Of a DNA stretch of 64,000 nt, positions 52,001-62,443 are shown piece after piece. Numbering within the stretch: the first letter of the stretch is position 1; each line of letters opens with the position of its first letter. Source of the stretch: Brachypodius melanocephalos (lineage: Eukaryota; Chordata; Aves; Passeriformes; Pycnonotidae). The stretch covers positions 11,692,877 to 11,756,876 of the forward strand of contig VZSR01003803.1 in assembly GCA_013398615.1 (NCBI GenBank), given 5' to 3'. The position numbers and the translations under genes were made by a program. Under the pieces are notes generated by a model. The model was given only the letters and a program-made list of their open reading frames with translations, searched no databases and was not told where the DNA came from.

Positions 52001-55000
52001 GGTCTTTGACTGGCGGCTTCATCAGTATTTGTATCTTTCAGAGTTGCATTTAATGTTTTCACTGATGGATAAAGTTCCGAATGGCATAGAGCCTATGCTA
52101 AAAGATTTGGAAGAGCATATTGTTAGTGCTGGACTTGCAGACATGGTAGCAGCTGCTGAAACTATTACTACTGTAAGTGTATTGGGTTTTAGTAAAATAA
52201 CAACAGGAAAACAACTTTGCAGTAGTTAAATATTCTCTATTTGTGGGACAAATGCATGAATGGAAATAATTTTTAAGATTTTGTGTTTAGAGATCAAATT
52301 TTGATCAACTCAAAGTTTGAAATGTCTTTAGGGTAACTTCTATTCTTATGTTTTCAGTAGTGGCTTTAAAAAGTGATTCTAATTTGCAGTAAAAGTTATA
52401 AATTAAGTGCATGGGATGCTTATACAATACGATTATGCTAGAATCTTAATTTAAAAAGCTTAATCAATTTTTCCAGAATTATAACTTCCTGGTGAAATTT
52501 GAAATTTGCTTTCAATTTAAGAGTGATTGTTAAAAGGATTTTTTCCCCACTGTGTTTTTTCAGCTTTTTGTCATCTTTTTTTCTCTGAGTCTAAGAGGCC
52601 TAGGTGTCTGCAGGAGTTAGGATGTGGCATGTGTCTTTTATTGATCCTTGAAAATGTCCTTTAAAATAGAACGTTACTGTATAGTATTTGAAAGTTATAG
52701 GTTTGTTTTTTTTAATATGCATATATTGGAAATACTATCCTGAAAGTCTGTGTTTAGGCCTACATGTTGTAGAGCTCTTCAATCCAGAGACTAAAGATAA
52801 AATGCACATTCACAGTATGCAGGCTTTTTAAGGTACAGCATTTTTACGGATTAGGGAATTTTGTGTATGCTCACACTGAATTGTGTGGAGCCTTGGTTTT
52901 TTATTTGATTTTTGCCTCTTCAGGATTCTGAGAAGTATGTAGAGCAACTGCTCACGCTATTTAATCGGTTTAGCAAGTTGGTTAAAGAAGCTTTTCAAGA
53001 TGATCCAAGATTTCTTACTGCCAGAGATAAGGTATGTGTTTCTGCTGGTCTTTTGTTCATTTTAAGAATTGTTCCAATTTGTATTATGATGTCTCCAAAA
53101 CCCTTGTGCCCATTCACTGTTATATTTAGAAGCTGCTATTACTCTATTAAATATGCAGAGTAAAATATTGATGAAGGTTACTATCAACTGAGGAGCTTTT
53201 CATTTCTATTGTAGTGCTGCATAAAGTTGCATATATTTGGCTTTGTAATGCTGTAGAGCATGACCTTTGTATTGCGAACCGTAATGTCCAACTCAGCAAT
53301 AATTTGTGTTTGGAATTTACTTTGTTTCATGACTTCAGACATGCAACCTGGTCCATGTAATCCCTTCCTAAGTAGTTGTAACTATGGTAGTGGAAAACAC
53401 AGTTTACATCAGTTTGTTGTGAAATTGAATCATAGAATTTGAACTCTCAAATTGAAAATAGAATCTGCAAGCTTTGGGCTAAAAAAATTTTTTAATTAAT
53501 TCCATGTTACAGTGGTGTAAAGAGAGAAAATCTTTGCAATTCATATCAGAGAGGAATGGAATGAAGCACCAATAATCTAATTATTTTTCAGGCATACAAA
53601 GCAGTTGTGAATGATGCTACAATATTTAAACTTGAATTGCCATTGAAGCAAAAAGGGTAAGCCATGTAAACTTTATATGAATCAAGGTTTTTAAAATGCC
53701 TCTTCAGAAAGTAATGCCATATTTAAAAAGGCTTTGTGTTACTTGCATTATGGAATTTCAGATTGCTTATTGACCTCTGCTAAGACTCTTCGTGTGGAAG
53801 CAGATCAGTGAACAGGAGCCTGGTTCAACTTGAATTTACTTATAGTATTTGGGGATCTGTTCTTTTATGCTATGAGTCAGTTTGTTAGCTGAAGTTCATA
53901 ATGGCTTCCTGGGTTATTAATTCCAAAAATCTCAGCTGTATAACTCTGCTGCAACTTCAGCAAAGGTCCTGGGGAAAAATGAGGCAGTAATCTTCATGGG
54001 AATAACTGTGGCTAATTAAGGAGTAACCATCCACAAGCTATTTTCCACCTCCTCTTGTGCCAGTTGTGAGTGTGACCTGTCCAGTTGTTGCATTTTTGTT
54101 TCAGTGCAGGATTAACCAGGTTAGTTTAAACAAGTTCCAGTAGATTAGGCAGACCTGCGTGACCCAAGAAGAAGGACCATGCTTACAGTGCCCGCTCTGC
54201 TAACTCAGCCAAGAGAAGGTAGCAGTCAGTTAATTGATTGTTAACATTTACCGTATGATGTGCCACTTGAGTAGGAATTCGTATATATTTAGGTGCTTGG
54301 GATTGCTTATATATAGTTTGTCATCTGATTTACTATGGAAACAAAGCTTTTGTAGCTGGGCTGCCAGCTTCCTTTTCCAGTTGGTTGTAGTTAGGAGTAG
54401 ACAGTTATAAATATCCGTCCAGTGTCTTGGTTCGTACTCTGGGTTTGGTTTTGGATAATGGCAAGCCTGAATAGGGTTTAGTCTTTTCTCCTTGTATTTA
54501 TTGGAGGAATGCTGTCACAAAAGACTGGATCTCTGCTTTCTACTCTTTGCATAGATGTAGGTAAGGTAGAGAAGTTTTTTAGGTGTCTTCTAATAGTTTC
54601 CTTTCCCTCTGGGACCATCCCAATTGATACCTCATTCAAACTGTTTCCCTCCTAAAATGAATCCAGCCTAGTGGTTTCTTAGAAATCACTGTGATTGTGA
54701 TTGTCTTCTGTTCAGCATTTGTCTTCCCAAGCACTTGGAAGTTGTCTAGATATGCAGCCTGGTTTGAGCAAAATGAAACTTCTGTAATATCCAGAAGACT
54801 TGTGATCTGCTAGTACTTCAAATGGTCTTTAGGAGGGCAGAAGACATTAGCCTGCAAGCTGCCTAATGAATTAACAAAAAAGGACAAGTTGTTTGAAAAG
54901 TGTTAGCTCTGTCTCTATTAATTGATGAGAGCGTGAAATAATGAGAAAGAAAAATGGGTTCCTGAGCTTGCCGTGGGCCCTTGAATAGCAGTCAAGTTGG

Positions 55001-58000
55001 TGCCATCTGACTCTAGGGATAGGGATTGCTCCTTGCTGTTTGGTTTTGTTCACCAGTCTAGACACAATGTCGGAACAATACCGGGTCTTGATTCATTCTG
55101 AAGAACTACAGTCTGTTTACTGTAGCATCTTGGTCAACTTTAGTCTGCATTTAATCTCTTAGCTGTTAGTCCATCCTTTATAGCTGTGATGAAATAATTT
55201 TATCCTGTTACTGTGTGTTAGATGTGTTGAGTTTTGCAGTCTGTGAAGTGTGGTACAGGAGGCCGTTCTTGAGACCTCATTACAGCATACTGAGGAGATG
55301 AGTGAAACATTTGACTGTAGCATTTGTTAATTCTCTACTGGAGTACTTCTTTCCATGCAATATTTTGTTGTTTCAAACTGTAGTTTCACCTATATACTTC
55401 ATTGTTACAATTCTAAAATTGTAATTAGCTAAAATAAGCTGTAGAAGCTGTCTGAAAGTGTTTGGCAGTATTTATTCTTCCAAGAAGAAGGGGTGTTATC
55501 TCTAATTTTTCATTAGTTTAATGAGGATATAAATTCACCACCACGATCCTTGCCAAGGGGATTGGGAGAGAGTGGTCTGTCTCGTTAACAATGTGACTAC
55601 TCCAGAATAGCAGGATTCTGTATGGTTTGAAGAAATACTGTTCTTCTTTTATCTAGTGTTGGATTGAAAACACAGCCTGAATCCAAATGCCCTGAGCTTC
55701 TTGCTAATTACTGTGACATGTTGCTACGAAAAACACCACTAAGCAAAAAACTAACCTCTGAAGAAATTGAAGCAAAGCTTAAAGAAGTGGTATGTTTTTG
55801 CTTTCTGTTTCTCAGTTATTCTGAAGAATGAATTTGTTTTATTTCCTTATGTGGGTTGAGGCCTTGATCTTCAAAAGCAGTTATGTGAGGTGTAATAGTA
55901 GAGAAAAGAGTTTATTATGTTATTGTGTGTGTGTTTAAATATTGTAAATCGTTCAGTGTTTTATGTCTCTTGTGTCAGTCCACAAAATTGGTATATTAAA
56001 TTAATGCCTATATGAGACGGTAATATATTACAATAACTAATATTTGTCTAGAAAATAATACAGGAGATTTTTTCATACCAGTGTCAATGTCTTTTTTTAT
56101 TTAAGAGAATTTCTTGACATCCAACAAATGAAGAAATTGAAGGTGTGATATTACAAAACATTCATTGCTGATGCCTATGATAGTGTTAGCACAATTTCTC
56201 TTAAGGCAATGTCAAGTAGCCTTTCTCTAGTCATAGTCTACAATGCCATTAGATCAGCATTCAAATACTTGTCTAGTTGACAATGCAAATAAATATATTA
56301 AACTCTATTTTTGACAGCTTTTGGTACTTAAATATGTACAGAATAAAGATGTTTTCATGCGATATCACAAAGCTCACTTAACAAGACGTCTGATATTAGA
56401 TATATCAGCTGATAGTGAAATTGAGGAGAATATGGTGGAATGGCTCAGAGTAAGTAGCATCACATCTTTCTTTGGTTGCACCTCATTCTTGTGATTAATT
56501 ATTATTCCACTCTTGAACTTAAATATCTTTCTTGCTTAGGTGAGTTTTATCTTTAATAGCAGGCCACTCAGGGCATCTTATACTTCCCTTCTCTAACAGT
56601 ACTTTGGGAAAATAAAACTGTTTGGCTCTTCTCTAATAGTGGCAGTGGTAGCTTTTAAAATATTTCACATACAATTATATAAAGGTTTCATATATTCCGT
56701 ATGCAAATAAGCAAAATGCAGTGTACTTGTTTAATTACATAAATAATTTGAGAGCCATTCTAATTTTGAATTTTTATGTAGATTAGAATATTATTTGCAT
56801 ACCTTAAAGATTCCTTCAAATCTCAGAACTCGTGGATTCCTTAATGCGTGCATATGTTCTTCAGCACTTGAATTTCTTTAAAAGAATCATCATATGCCCT
56901 TAAGGGATAACTTCTTACGATCCATGTAAAAAACCCTTTATATTGCATTCCAGATTCACTGTTACTGTGAAGTGATAATACCAGTGTACTTCTTTGTGCT
57001 CTTAATTTATTTGAGCTTATTATTTTAAAAATAAAACTTTTTGTTCATAGTTTTCTGTGTCGTATTTACTCTGTTCTGTTTATGTAGGAAGTGGGAATGC
57101 CAGCAGACTATGTAAACAAGCTGGCTAGAATGTTCCAGGATATCAAAGTCTCTGAAGACTTGAACCAGGCCTTCAAAGAAATGCACAAAAATAATAAACT
57201 TGCTTTGCCAGGTATTGTTCTCAAATTATTTGCTACGTTTTCTCTTAGTGAAAAATAGCTCTGTTAAATCTTAAGTTAAAAATTATGTCAACTGCAGGTT
57301 GAAGACCAAGTCTCCAATGGCATTATTGCCCCTAGATTGGTCATGTCTGTAGACTCTGCTTTCTCCTGCAGTTGATACTAGAGCTATATGATTCTGTGAG
57401 TTGTTTCAGGTTTTGCTTATGAGCAATCTTGTAGATACAAATTCCCTTCTCTTGTAGACAAATTGCAAGCAGGGGTTTGAGTTGGCATCAGCCAGGTGAA
57501 TACCTCCTTTTATGCCCTCATCATTCTTTGAGTGCTCCATGCTGTGCTTCTCCTTTATCTACCAGCAGGAGAGCTGGATGCATGCTATGAAGACCTTAAA
57601 TCACATTCTGAAATTGTTTCACTGATGAGAGAGGCTGAGGAACATCAAGTATTGGACCTGCCATACTGAAAATCCTTGAGTAGTGCTTGTGAGCATCAGC
57701 TGTAAAGTTGCACCAGAGTTTAAGGAGCTCTGCAGCAGCAAGCCAAAAAAGCAGGTTTCAATCAGCACTGCTGGCAGAAAGCCAGTGGTGCATGGAGTGC
57801 CTTAATGTTTAAGTAGGTAGATACCCTGCAACTTCCTGAAAATTCAGTCCTTCATAATTGTGTTGAGAGCAGGAAAAAACCCCAAAACATTTTGGTTTAT
57901 CTCTCTGTTGTACCTGGAGATTCATTTAATCCAATATCATCTTACAGCTGACTCTGTGAATATTAAAATTTTAAATGCTGGTGCCTGGTCCCGAAGTTCT

Positions 58001-61000
58001 GAAAAAGTGTTTGTTTCGCTGCCCACGGAATTAGAAGATCTTATCCCAGAGGTCGAAGAATTTTATAAAAAGAATCACAGTGGTAGAAAACTCCACTGGC
58101 ACCACCTCATGTCCAATGGAATTGTGAGTGTGTAGTTTTCATTGTATCAGTCTTAAAGACTCCACTCTCTATGTATTTATAACAGTAAGAAAGCTTGTGA
58201 TCTTTTTGCTTACAAGTAAAGTTTTCATCCTCTTCACAGATAACGTTTAAGAATGAGGTTGGCCAGTATGACTTGGAGGTAACAACATTTCAGCTGGCTG
58301 TGCTGTTTGCATGGAACCAAAGACCCAGAGAGAAGATCAGCTTTGAAAATCTTAAACTGGCAACTGAACTCCCTGATGCAGAACTTAGGAGGACTTTATG
58401 GGTATATCCCTTTCTCTTGAAACAGATTGCTTCTTGATTTTTGTTACTCTGAAATACTGGATTACTATTTTATAGCACTGTCTGATAACACTTGCAACTG
58501 AAATGTGAATGTCTTTCTTGGTAATTAATCAGTTGTAGTGCTGGCTCCTTGCACTGCTGCTGAGCACACACAGCCTTTACATTGACACGTTCTCTCTACC
58601 CAGTGTTACTGCACAAGCTTTTAGAAACTGCAAGATTTTTTTGACCATATGCTGCCTAAAGCACAGAGTTATGATTGTGTTTTGTCTAGTGGGTCTGGTC
58701 TAATTCTAGGAGATTAGTGACACCTGGTAAATACATGTTGCTTAAAAATAACTTCAGTGTTTGCTTTAGCAGACTTCTAATTATTTAGCTCTTGGATAAA
58801 GAGAAATCATGTAAGTCAGACTTAACACCACTTCTGTAGCTGTAAGTTTGTATATTTTACTACTTTGTATGATTTTGCTTATGCTAACCCATTTCAGAAG
58901 GAGATTTGGTAAACTGTGTCCCCTCTCTGATTTTACTAGTTCCCAACAAGGCTATGTAGTTCCCTAACTACAGTCAGCACAGCAGTGAATTATGGTTGTA
59001 GAAAGTAGTTGTTTCCATTTAGAAAGTCTGGTGTTTTATTTTCATTCTTTCTCCCCCTCCCCTTTTCTCTGTAGTCTCTTGTAGCATTTCCAAAGCTGAA
59101 ACGTCAGGTTTTATTATATGAACCTCAAGTCAATTCACCCAAAGACTTTACAGAAGGAACCCTCTTCTCGGTGAACCAGGAGTTCAGTTTAATGTAAGAT
59201 GATGTTTGAAAAGTAAAATAACAATGTACTGTTTTATAACTAAAGGAAATCACTTTAATTTGACCTTTGTTCTTGAAAGTTTTCAAAACTAACCTAGACA
59301 CATGCTTTGCTGCCCTGCCATCACTTATTTGGTAAGTCATGCTTCAAGTAGTTGATTGGACAAGATGACCTGTAGCAGCTCCTTCAAACAAATGTTTTTA
59401 TAATTCTAATTTCTGTGAAATTAAATTTCTTACACACTTAGGAACAAGGTCCAAAATTGGAGGCTTTGCTATGTTCCAGTTAGCAGTAAGTCCATAAAAT
59501 TTCATGGAAGACAGCCTGTAATCAGAGCACTAGTGCTGTATTATTACATACACACAGGATTTCAGAAGCAGAGGTGATAAGTTACAAAAAAGGAAGCAAA
59601 ACTGCTTAATAATGTGGTGTGCTGTGAAGAGCCACGATTTTTGGTGTGGCTCTCACCAGAGAAGTGTGTCTTTATTTCTATGAGAATTGCTGTGTTCTTT
59701 TTGCTGGTGCTTTAAAATCCTTTGAGCACAAAATGACACAAAGAGAGAATATCTAAGTGGTCCATACTACATTCAGAGTAGTTTACTTGCTTCTGCCTGC
59801 CTCTGCTGTCAGTGACTATGATGAGAACTGGCTCCTTGCTAGGAACCTCAGATTCTGTGCCTCGTTCTAAGCAGCAGCTGGACACCTGGATCTGTGGAGA
59901 AAGAGATAAGTGATGAATCTGCTTTCCTAGGGCTTAGTTTGTTGCCCGAAGCCATAATGCTTATTCCTGTCATCAGGATTCTGAGCTTTGGGGAATTATG
60001 AGAGGACATGGCACAAGATGCAGGCTCTAGAGAAAGTTTGTAGGTGACCACCGAAGAATGCCATCAGCTTTCTTTGTTGTAATAGCTGGGTTTTGTCCCA
60101 GCAGTTCTTTGATGGAATATTTTCTGAACTTTGTTGTAAAACTTTCCTCCAAAGAACCTTACATTTATATAACTAAACTGAAATATATTTTTCTGAAATT
60201 CTATTGTTTCAGCTACTGAATTTACTTGTAAAGCTAGCATTATCTAGGTTTCATTGTGTGGAGACATTGGCATTGAGTTTTGCTCTGTCAGACAGCTCTC
60301 TCACTGCTATAATGCTAATAACCTATAAGTATCTGATCTATCATGGTGTTTGTTGCTGCTGTAATTTAACAGAAATTCTGTAATTGAAAGTGTTTTGGGT
60401 TTTGGTTTGTTGGGTTTTTTTGCTCACTTTTGTGCAATACAATTTTTTCAGAAAAAACGCTAAAGTTCAGAAAAGGGGCAAGATAAATTTGATTGGTCGA
60501 CTGCAACTTACTACAGAGAGAATGCGGGAAGAGGAGAATGAAGGAATAGTCCAGCTAAGAATATTGCGAACCCAGGCAAGTAACCTGCCAGAGGAATACA
60601 AAATTCCCCTACTTCTTTTGTTGCATTATCATTACTGTAATTTGTTGTATTATCATTACATGCTGTCCACAGTTGAATGTTGATGTATAAAATGGGTGCC
60701 TTTGAATCCCATTGGAAGTCACTTCTGCTGTATGACTCTAGATCCTTGTGAATACCTGATTTTGCATGTGTGTTTGTGCACTTGTAGTTATCAGCCTTCT
60801 GTTCTGAGGTCATTGTCTTCAAAGGCGGCAAAGCAGATTTTAAGCAAGGGATGAAGGCATAACAGTGTGGAGTGGGTGACAATAGCAGATGGATAAAGCT
60901 GACTGACACTGGCCACCACCATGAAAAAACAGCATTGTTGATCTTGATATCTCTTTGATCTATATGAAGAGAATAATCTTGGAGGTGGGATCATGCTGTA

Positions 61001-61878
61001 GTAACAGCACTATGACTTCTCCTTAGAGAAGTTGAAAAGTGCATCTTAGCTGTACAAACTGCGGCTTCGTGCTCTGTTGTTGATAGTCCTTCCGGCAGCT
61101 ACTCATGTCATATCCTTTGAGCTGACAGTTTTAGAAAAGCCCAAATTTTTTCTGGCATCAAGGATCATTACCTACAGTGGAGTCTCAAAAATCCCATTTT
61201 ACCTTCAAGTTTCAGTCAGTTGGATTGCAGGCCGTGCACATTGTGAGTTGTAGCACCTGATGTAACATATGTGACCATTCTGGCAGCAGCAGGATTAACG
61301 CCTAGTTAAGAAACAAGTGAGTGATATGTTCACAAGGTATATCACAAGTCACCTAGGAATCTGCAACTTCTGCTCAGGCAGTGAGTGAACATGTGGTTTT
61401 AGTGAGTAATTCACACTCTAGATACAGGATTTAACTGCTCCTTCGACTGGAATTGTCTTATATCTCTTGTGTCTTGCCAGTGCTTCATTCTTTTCCATTA
61501 TCAGCTTTGTAAAAGCAGTTCTACCTAAGCTAAAACATGCAGCACATTTCTGATTTCTAAGCAAAAATACAGATTTCCTTGCTGTCTTGCCTTACCAGGA
61601 GCCTCCTATTAATGCTGTGTTCATTTTTTCACTTCACCCAGGCATTTAAAAATAATTTTTCTTTTCTTCTTGTCCCCCACCAGGAGGCTATCATCCAAAT
61701 AATGAAGATGCGGAAGAAAATTACTAATGCCCAGCTTCAGACTGAACTGGTAGAAATATTGAAAAACATGTTCTTGCCACAAAAGAAAATGATAAAAGAG
61801 CAAATTGAATGGCTTATAGAGCACAAATATATCAGAAGAGATGAGTCAGATATCAACACCTTTATATACATGGCGTAA
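34035..61878 (+). CDS. CUL5: CUL5, cullin-5 (19 coding exons joining to 780 aa)
   Basis: Cullin-5 is the scaffold of CRL5 ubiquitin ligases. The N-terminal cullin repeats bind Elongin B/C with SOCS-box receptors, and the C-terminal half binds the RING protein RBX2/RNF7. Nineteen exons (listed separately) sum to 2,343 nt, 780 codons plus TAA, the length of the vertebrate protein, with every junction in frame. Visible parts: N-terminal helical repeats (about residues 1-385), cullin homology region (about 400-600), and the winged-helix C terminus with the neddylation lysine Lys724 in IQIMKMRKK and the conserved end YIRRDESDINTFIYMA. The sequence is almost identical to mammalian CUL5 as I remember it. 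The start ATG has A at -3 and G at +4. Introns are GT-AG except intron 18, which is GC-AG. Intron 6 is only 76 bp, and intron 1 is 7.1 kb with a CR1 insertion. It lies downstream of RAB39A on the same strand, as in other amniotes. Confidence 0.98.
38222..39010 (+). mobile_element. CR1 LINE, forward orientation, with internal gap
   Basis: Left of the gap it reads as the CR1 reverse transcriptase, including SGVPQGSILGSVLFNIFINE. The catalytic block is decayed to PEDTK where ADDTK is expected. Right of the gap it follows the end of the frame and the 3' UTR ('gtgtccaaaggagggcaac', 'tgatgatctgtgtgggtc') to a 3' end near 39,010. 5'-truncated and non-coding; inserted in the sense direction in CUL5 intron 1. 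Confidence 0.95.
38454..38553. other. Assembly gap, 100 N
   Basis: Exactly 100 N inside the CR1 copy. The right edge is at the same CR1 position (the 'tccaaagg' block) as the edge of the gap at 21,376. Confidence 1.
41173..41282 (+). CDS. CUL5: CUL5 coding exon 2
   Basis: Residues 9-45 (NKGSLQFEDKWDF onwards), start of the first cullin repeat. Acceptor tttag, donor TC|gtaagt, ending in phase 2. Confidence 0.97.
43580..43679 (+). CDS. CUL5: CUL5 coding exon 3
   Basis: Residues 45-78, including DVHAVCLWDDKGP. Acceptor tctag, donor GCA|gtaagt, restoring phase 0. Confidence 0.97.
45056..45232 (+). CDS. CUL5: CUL5 coding exon 4
   Basis: Residues 79-137, including WRKFFTQCDILPKPFCQLE, part of the Elongin/SOCS-box receptor-binding N-terminal repeat. 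Acceptor ctgcag, donor AAG|gtgagt. Noticeably richer in G/C-ending codons than its neighbours. Confidence 0.97.
45748..45801 (+). pseudogene. Intronic copy of part of CUL5 exon 6
   Basis: These 54 bases in intron 4 match exon 6 positions 47234-47287 at 51 of 54 sites with no gap, in the same orientation, 1,486 bp upstream. In the exon 6 frame it stays open; two differences are synonymous and one changes Asp to Gly. It is not flanked by a good acceptor or by any donor at its end, so it should not act as an exon. Both ends lie inside exon 6, so it is a fragment duplication rather than a whole-exon duplication. Confidence 0.9.
46043..46184 (+). CDS. CUL5: CUL5 coding exon 5
   Basis: Residues 138-185 (LMLDTWNESIFSNIKNRLQ onwards). 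Acceptor cacag, donor TATG|gtacgt, ending in phase 1. Confidence 0.97.
47213..47358 (+). CDS. CUL5: CUL5 coding exon 6
   Basis: Residues 185-233 (NLCSNPEDKLQIYRDNFEK onwards). Acceptor ttgcag, donor TAT|gtaagt. Source of the 54-bp fragment copy in intron 4. Confidence 0.97.
47435..47515 (+). CDS. CUL5: CUL5 coding exon 7
   Basis: Residues 234-260 (ADAKLKEEEKRALRYLETRR and on). Acceptor tacag, donor GCA|gtgagt. The preceding intron is only 76 bp. Confidence 0.97.
48703..48796 (+). CDS. CUL5: CUL5 coding exon 8
   Basis: Residues 261-292 (LMECCVNALVTSFKETILAE and on). Acceptor ttcag, donor GAAA|gtaagt, ending in phase 1. Confidence 0.97.
48797..52041 (+). other. CUL5: CUL5 intron 8
   Basis: A 3.2-kb intron, GT-AG. 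Small open frames occur (for example 49,768-50,001), but none resembles a cullin exon or a known protein, and I recognise no transposon. Confidence 0.8.
52042..52172 (+). CDS. CUL5: CUL5 coding exon 9
   Basis: Residues 292-335 (LHLMFSLMDKVPNGIEPML and on). Acceptor ttcag, donor ACT|gtaagt, restoring phase 0. Confidence 0.97.
52924..53031 (+). CDS. CUL5: CUL5 coding exon 10
   Basis: Residues 336-371 (DSEKYVEQLLTLFNRFSKL and on), third cullin repeat. Acceptor ttcag, donor AAG|gtatgt. Confidence 0.97.
53592..53656 (+). CDS. CUL5: CUL5 coding exon 11
   Basis: Residues 372-393 (AYKAVVNDATIFKLELPLKQ and on). Acceptor ttcag, donor AAAGG|gtaagc, ending in phase 2. Confidence 0.97.
53657..55656 (+). 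other. CUL5: CUL5 intron 11
   Basis: A 2.0-kb GT-AG intron with a pyrimidine-rich acceptor (cttttatctag). No repeat or gene recognised within it. Confidence 0.85.
55657..55789 (+). CDS. CUL5: CUL5 coding exon 12
   Basis: Residues 393-437 (VGLKTQPESKCPELLANYC and on), the start of the cullin homology region. Donor GTG|gtatgt. Confidence 0.97.
56318..56449 (+). CDS. CUL5: CUL5 coding exon 13
   Basis: Residues 438-481 (LLVLKYVQNKDVFMRYHKAH and on), the most conserved part of the cullin homology region. Acceptor gacag, donor AGA|gtaagt. Confidence 0.97.
57088..57211 (+). CDS. CUL5: CUL5 coding exon 14
   Basis: Residues 482-523 (EVGMPADYVNKLARMFQDIK and on). Acceptor tgtag, donor CCAG|gtattg, ending in phase 1. 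Confidence 0.97.
57948..58123 (+). CDS. CUL5: CUL5 coding exon 15
   Basis: Residues 523-581 (DSVNIKILNAGAWSRSSEK and on), ending HHLMSNGI. Acceptor tacag, donor ATT|gtgagt. The next intron is only 116 bp. Confidence 0.97.
58240..58401 (+). CDS. CUL5: CUL5 coding exon 16
   Basis: Residues 582-635 (ITFKNEVGQYDLEVTTFQLA and on). Acceptor cacag, donor TGG|gtatat. Confidence 0.97.
59075..59193 (+). CDS. CUL5: CUL5 coding exon 17
   Basis: Residues 636-675 (SLVAFPKLKRQVLLYEPQVN and on). Acceptor tgtag, donor AT|gtaaga, ending in phase 2. Confidence 0.97.
59340..59420 (+). mobile_element. Decayed CR1 3' end in CUL5 intron 17
   Basis: The stretch 'gattggacaagatgacc', then 'ctccttcaaac' and a terminal 'taattctaatttctgtga' follows the CR1 3' end closely in the + orientation. 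Only about 80 bases can be aligned by eye. Confidence 0.6.
60452..60575 (+). CDS. CUL5: CUL5 coding exon 18
   Basis: Residues 675-716 (KNAKVQKRGKINLIGRLQL and on, ending RILRTQ). Acceptor ttcag. The donor is CAG|gcaagt, a GC donor; the frame and the known protein require the junction here. Confidence 0.95.
60576..61683 (+). other. CUL5: CUL5 intron 18, GC-AG type
   Basis: Begins gcaagt and ends ccaccag. Outside the +2 C the donor is a perfect match to the U1 consensus (CAG|GCAAGT), the usual pattern for GC-AG introns. No better GT donor preserves the protein. Confidence 0.9.
61684..61878 (+). CDS. CUL5: CUL5 coding exon 19 with stop
   Basis: Residues 717-780: EAIIQIMKMRKKITNAQLQ with the NEDD8-acceptor Lys724, then the winged-helix B end and FIYMA. 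TAA at 61876-61878. Acceptor ccaccag. Confidence 0.98.
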   Translation, partial: EAIIQIMKMRKKITNAQLQTELVEILKNMFLPQKKMIKEQIEWLIEHKYIRRDESDINTFIYMA

Positions 61879-62246
61879 TGGGAGGACTCTGCGGGATGCT
61901 GAGAACATAAATGGAAGGGTGCTTGGACAGACAGCTGCAACAGTTTGTGCTGCAGAAGGACTTGTTTTGACTTTCGTTACATATTAAAATCCCTGCCTTA
62001 CCTTACAGAGGACTATATTTTGCCAATCTCATTCAGCTAGCATGATGGCATTCCCTTCATGTTGCACACTTTTAACAGCATGCTGTTTTGTGGGAAACTT
62101 GCATTCATGAAGAGCCCATTGTGAACTTTTTAAAGTAGATTTTATTTACACCCACCAGGAAGAATACAGGTTTGGGTTTTTAGATGACCAGTACTTGCAC
62201 AAGGAAAAAATATTCAAATATTCATGCACTGAGGAACTGCTATTAG

Positions 62247-62311
62247 TTTTGTTTTGGGTTTGTTTTTTTGTTTTGTTTGGTTTTGGTTTTTGGGTTTGTT
62301 TTTTTTTTTTA
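62247..62311 (+). repeat. GT-rich low-complexity tract in the CUL5 3' UTR
   Basis: Repeated TTTTG and TTTGG units about 65 bases long. GU-rich elements of this general kind are known binding sites for CELF-family RNA-binding proteins, but no exact element is claimed. Confidence 0.8.
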
Positions 62312-62423
62312 ATGCAATTAGGACTAGAAGTAGCACTTTCACTTTTGTGTTTTGGATCAACAGAGTAATGTACTGTCCATCTCTGATCCTTTACATGTAA
62401 TAACATTTGAGAGACACAAACAC

Positions 62424-62443
62424 ACGTGTCACAACTGACACGT
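62424..62443 (+). repeat. 8-bp perfect hairpin with 4-nt loop in the CUL5 3' UTR
   Basis: acgtgtca and its exact reverse complement are separated by caac. Flanking acaaa/tttgt could extend it with a bulge. Confidence 0.8.
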
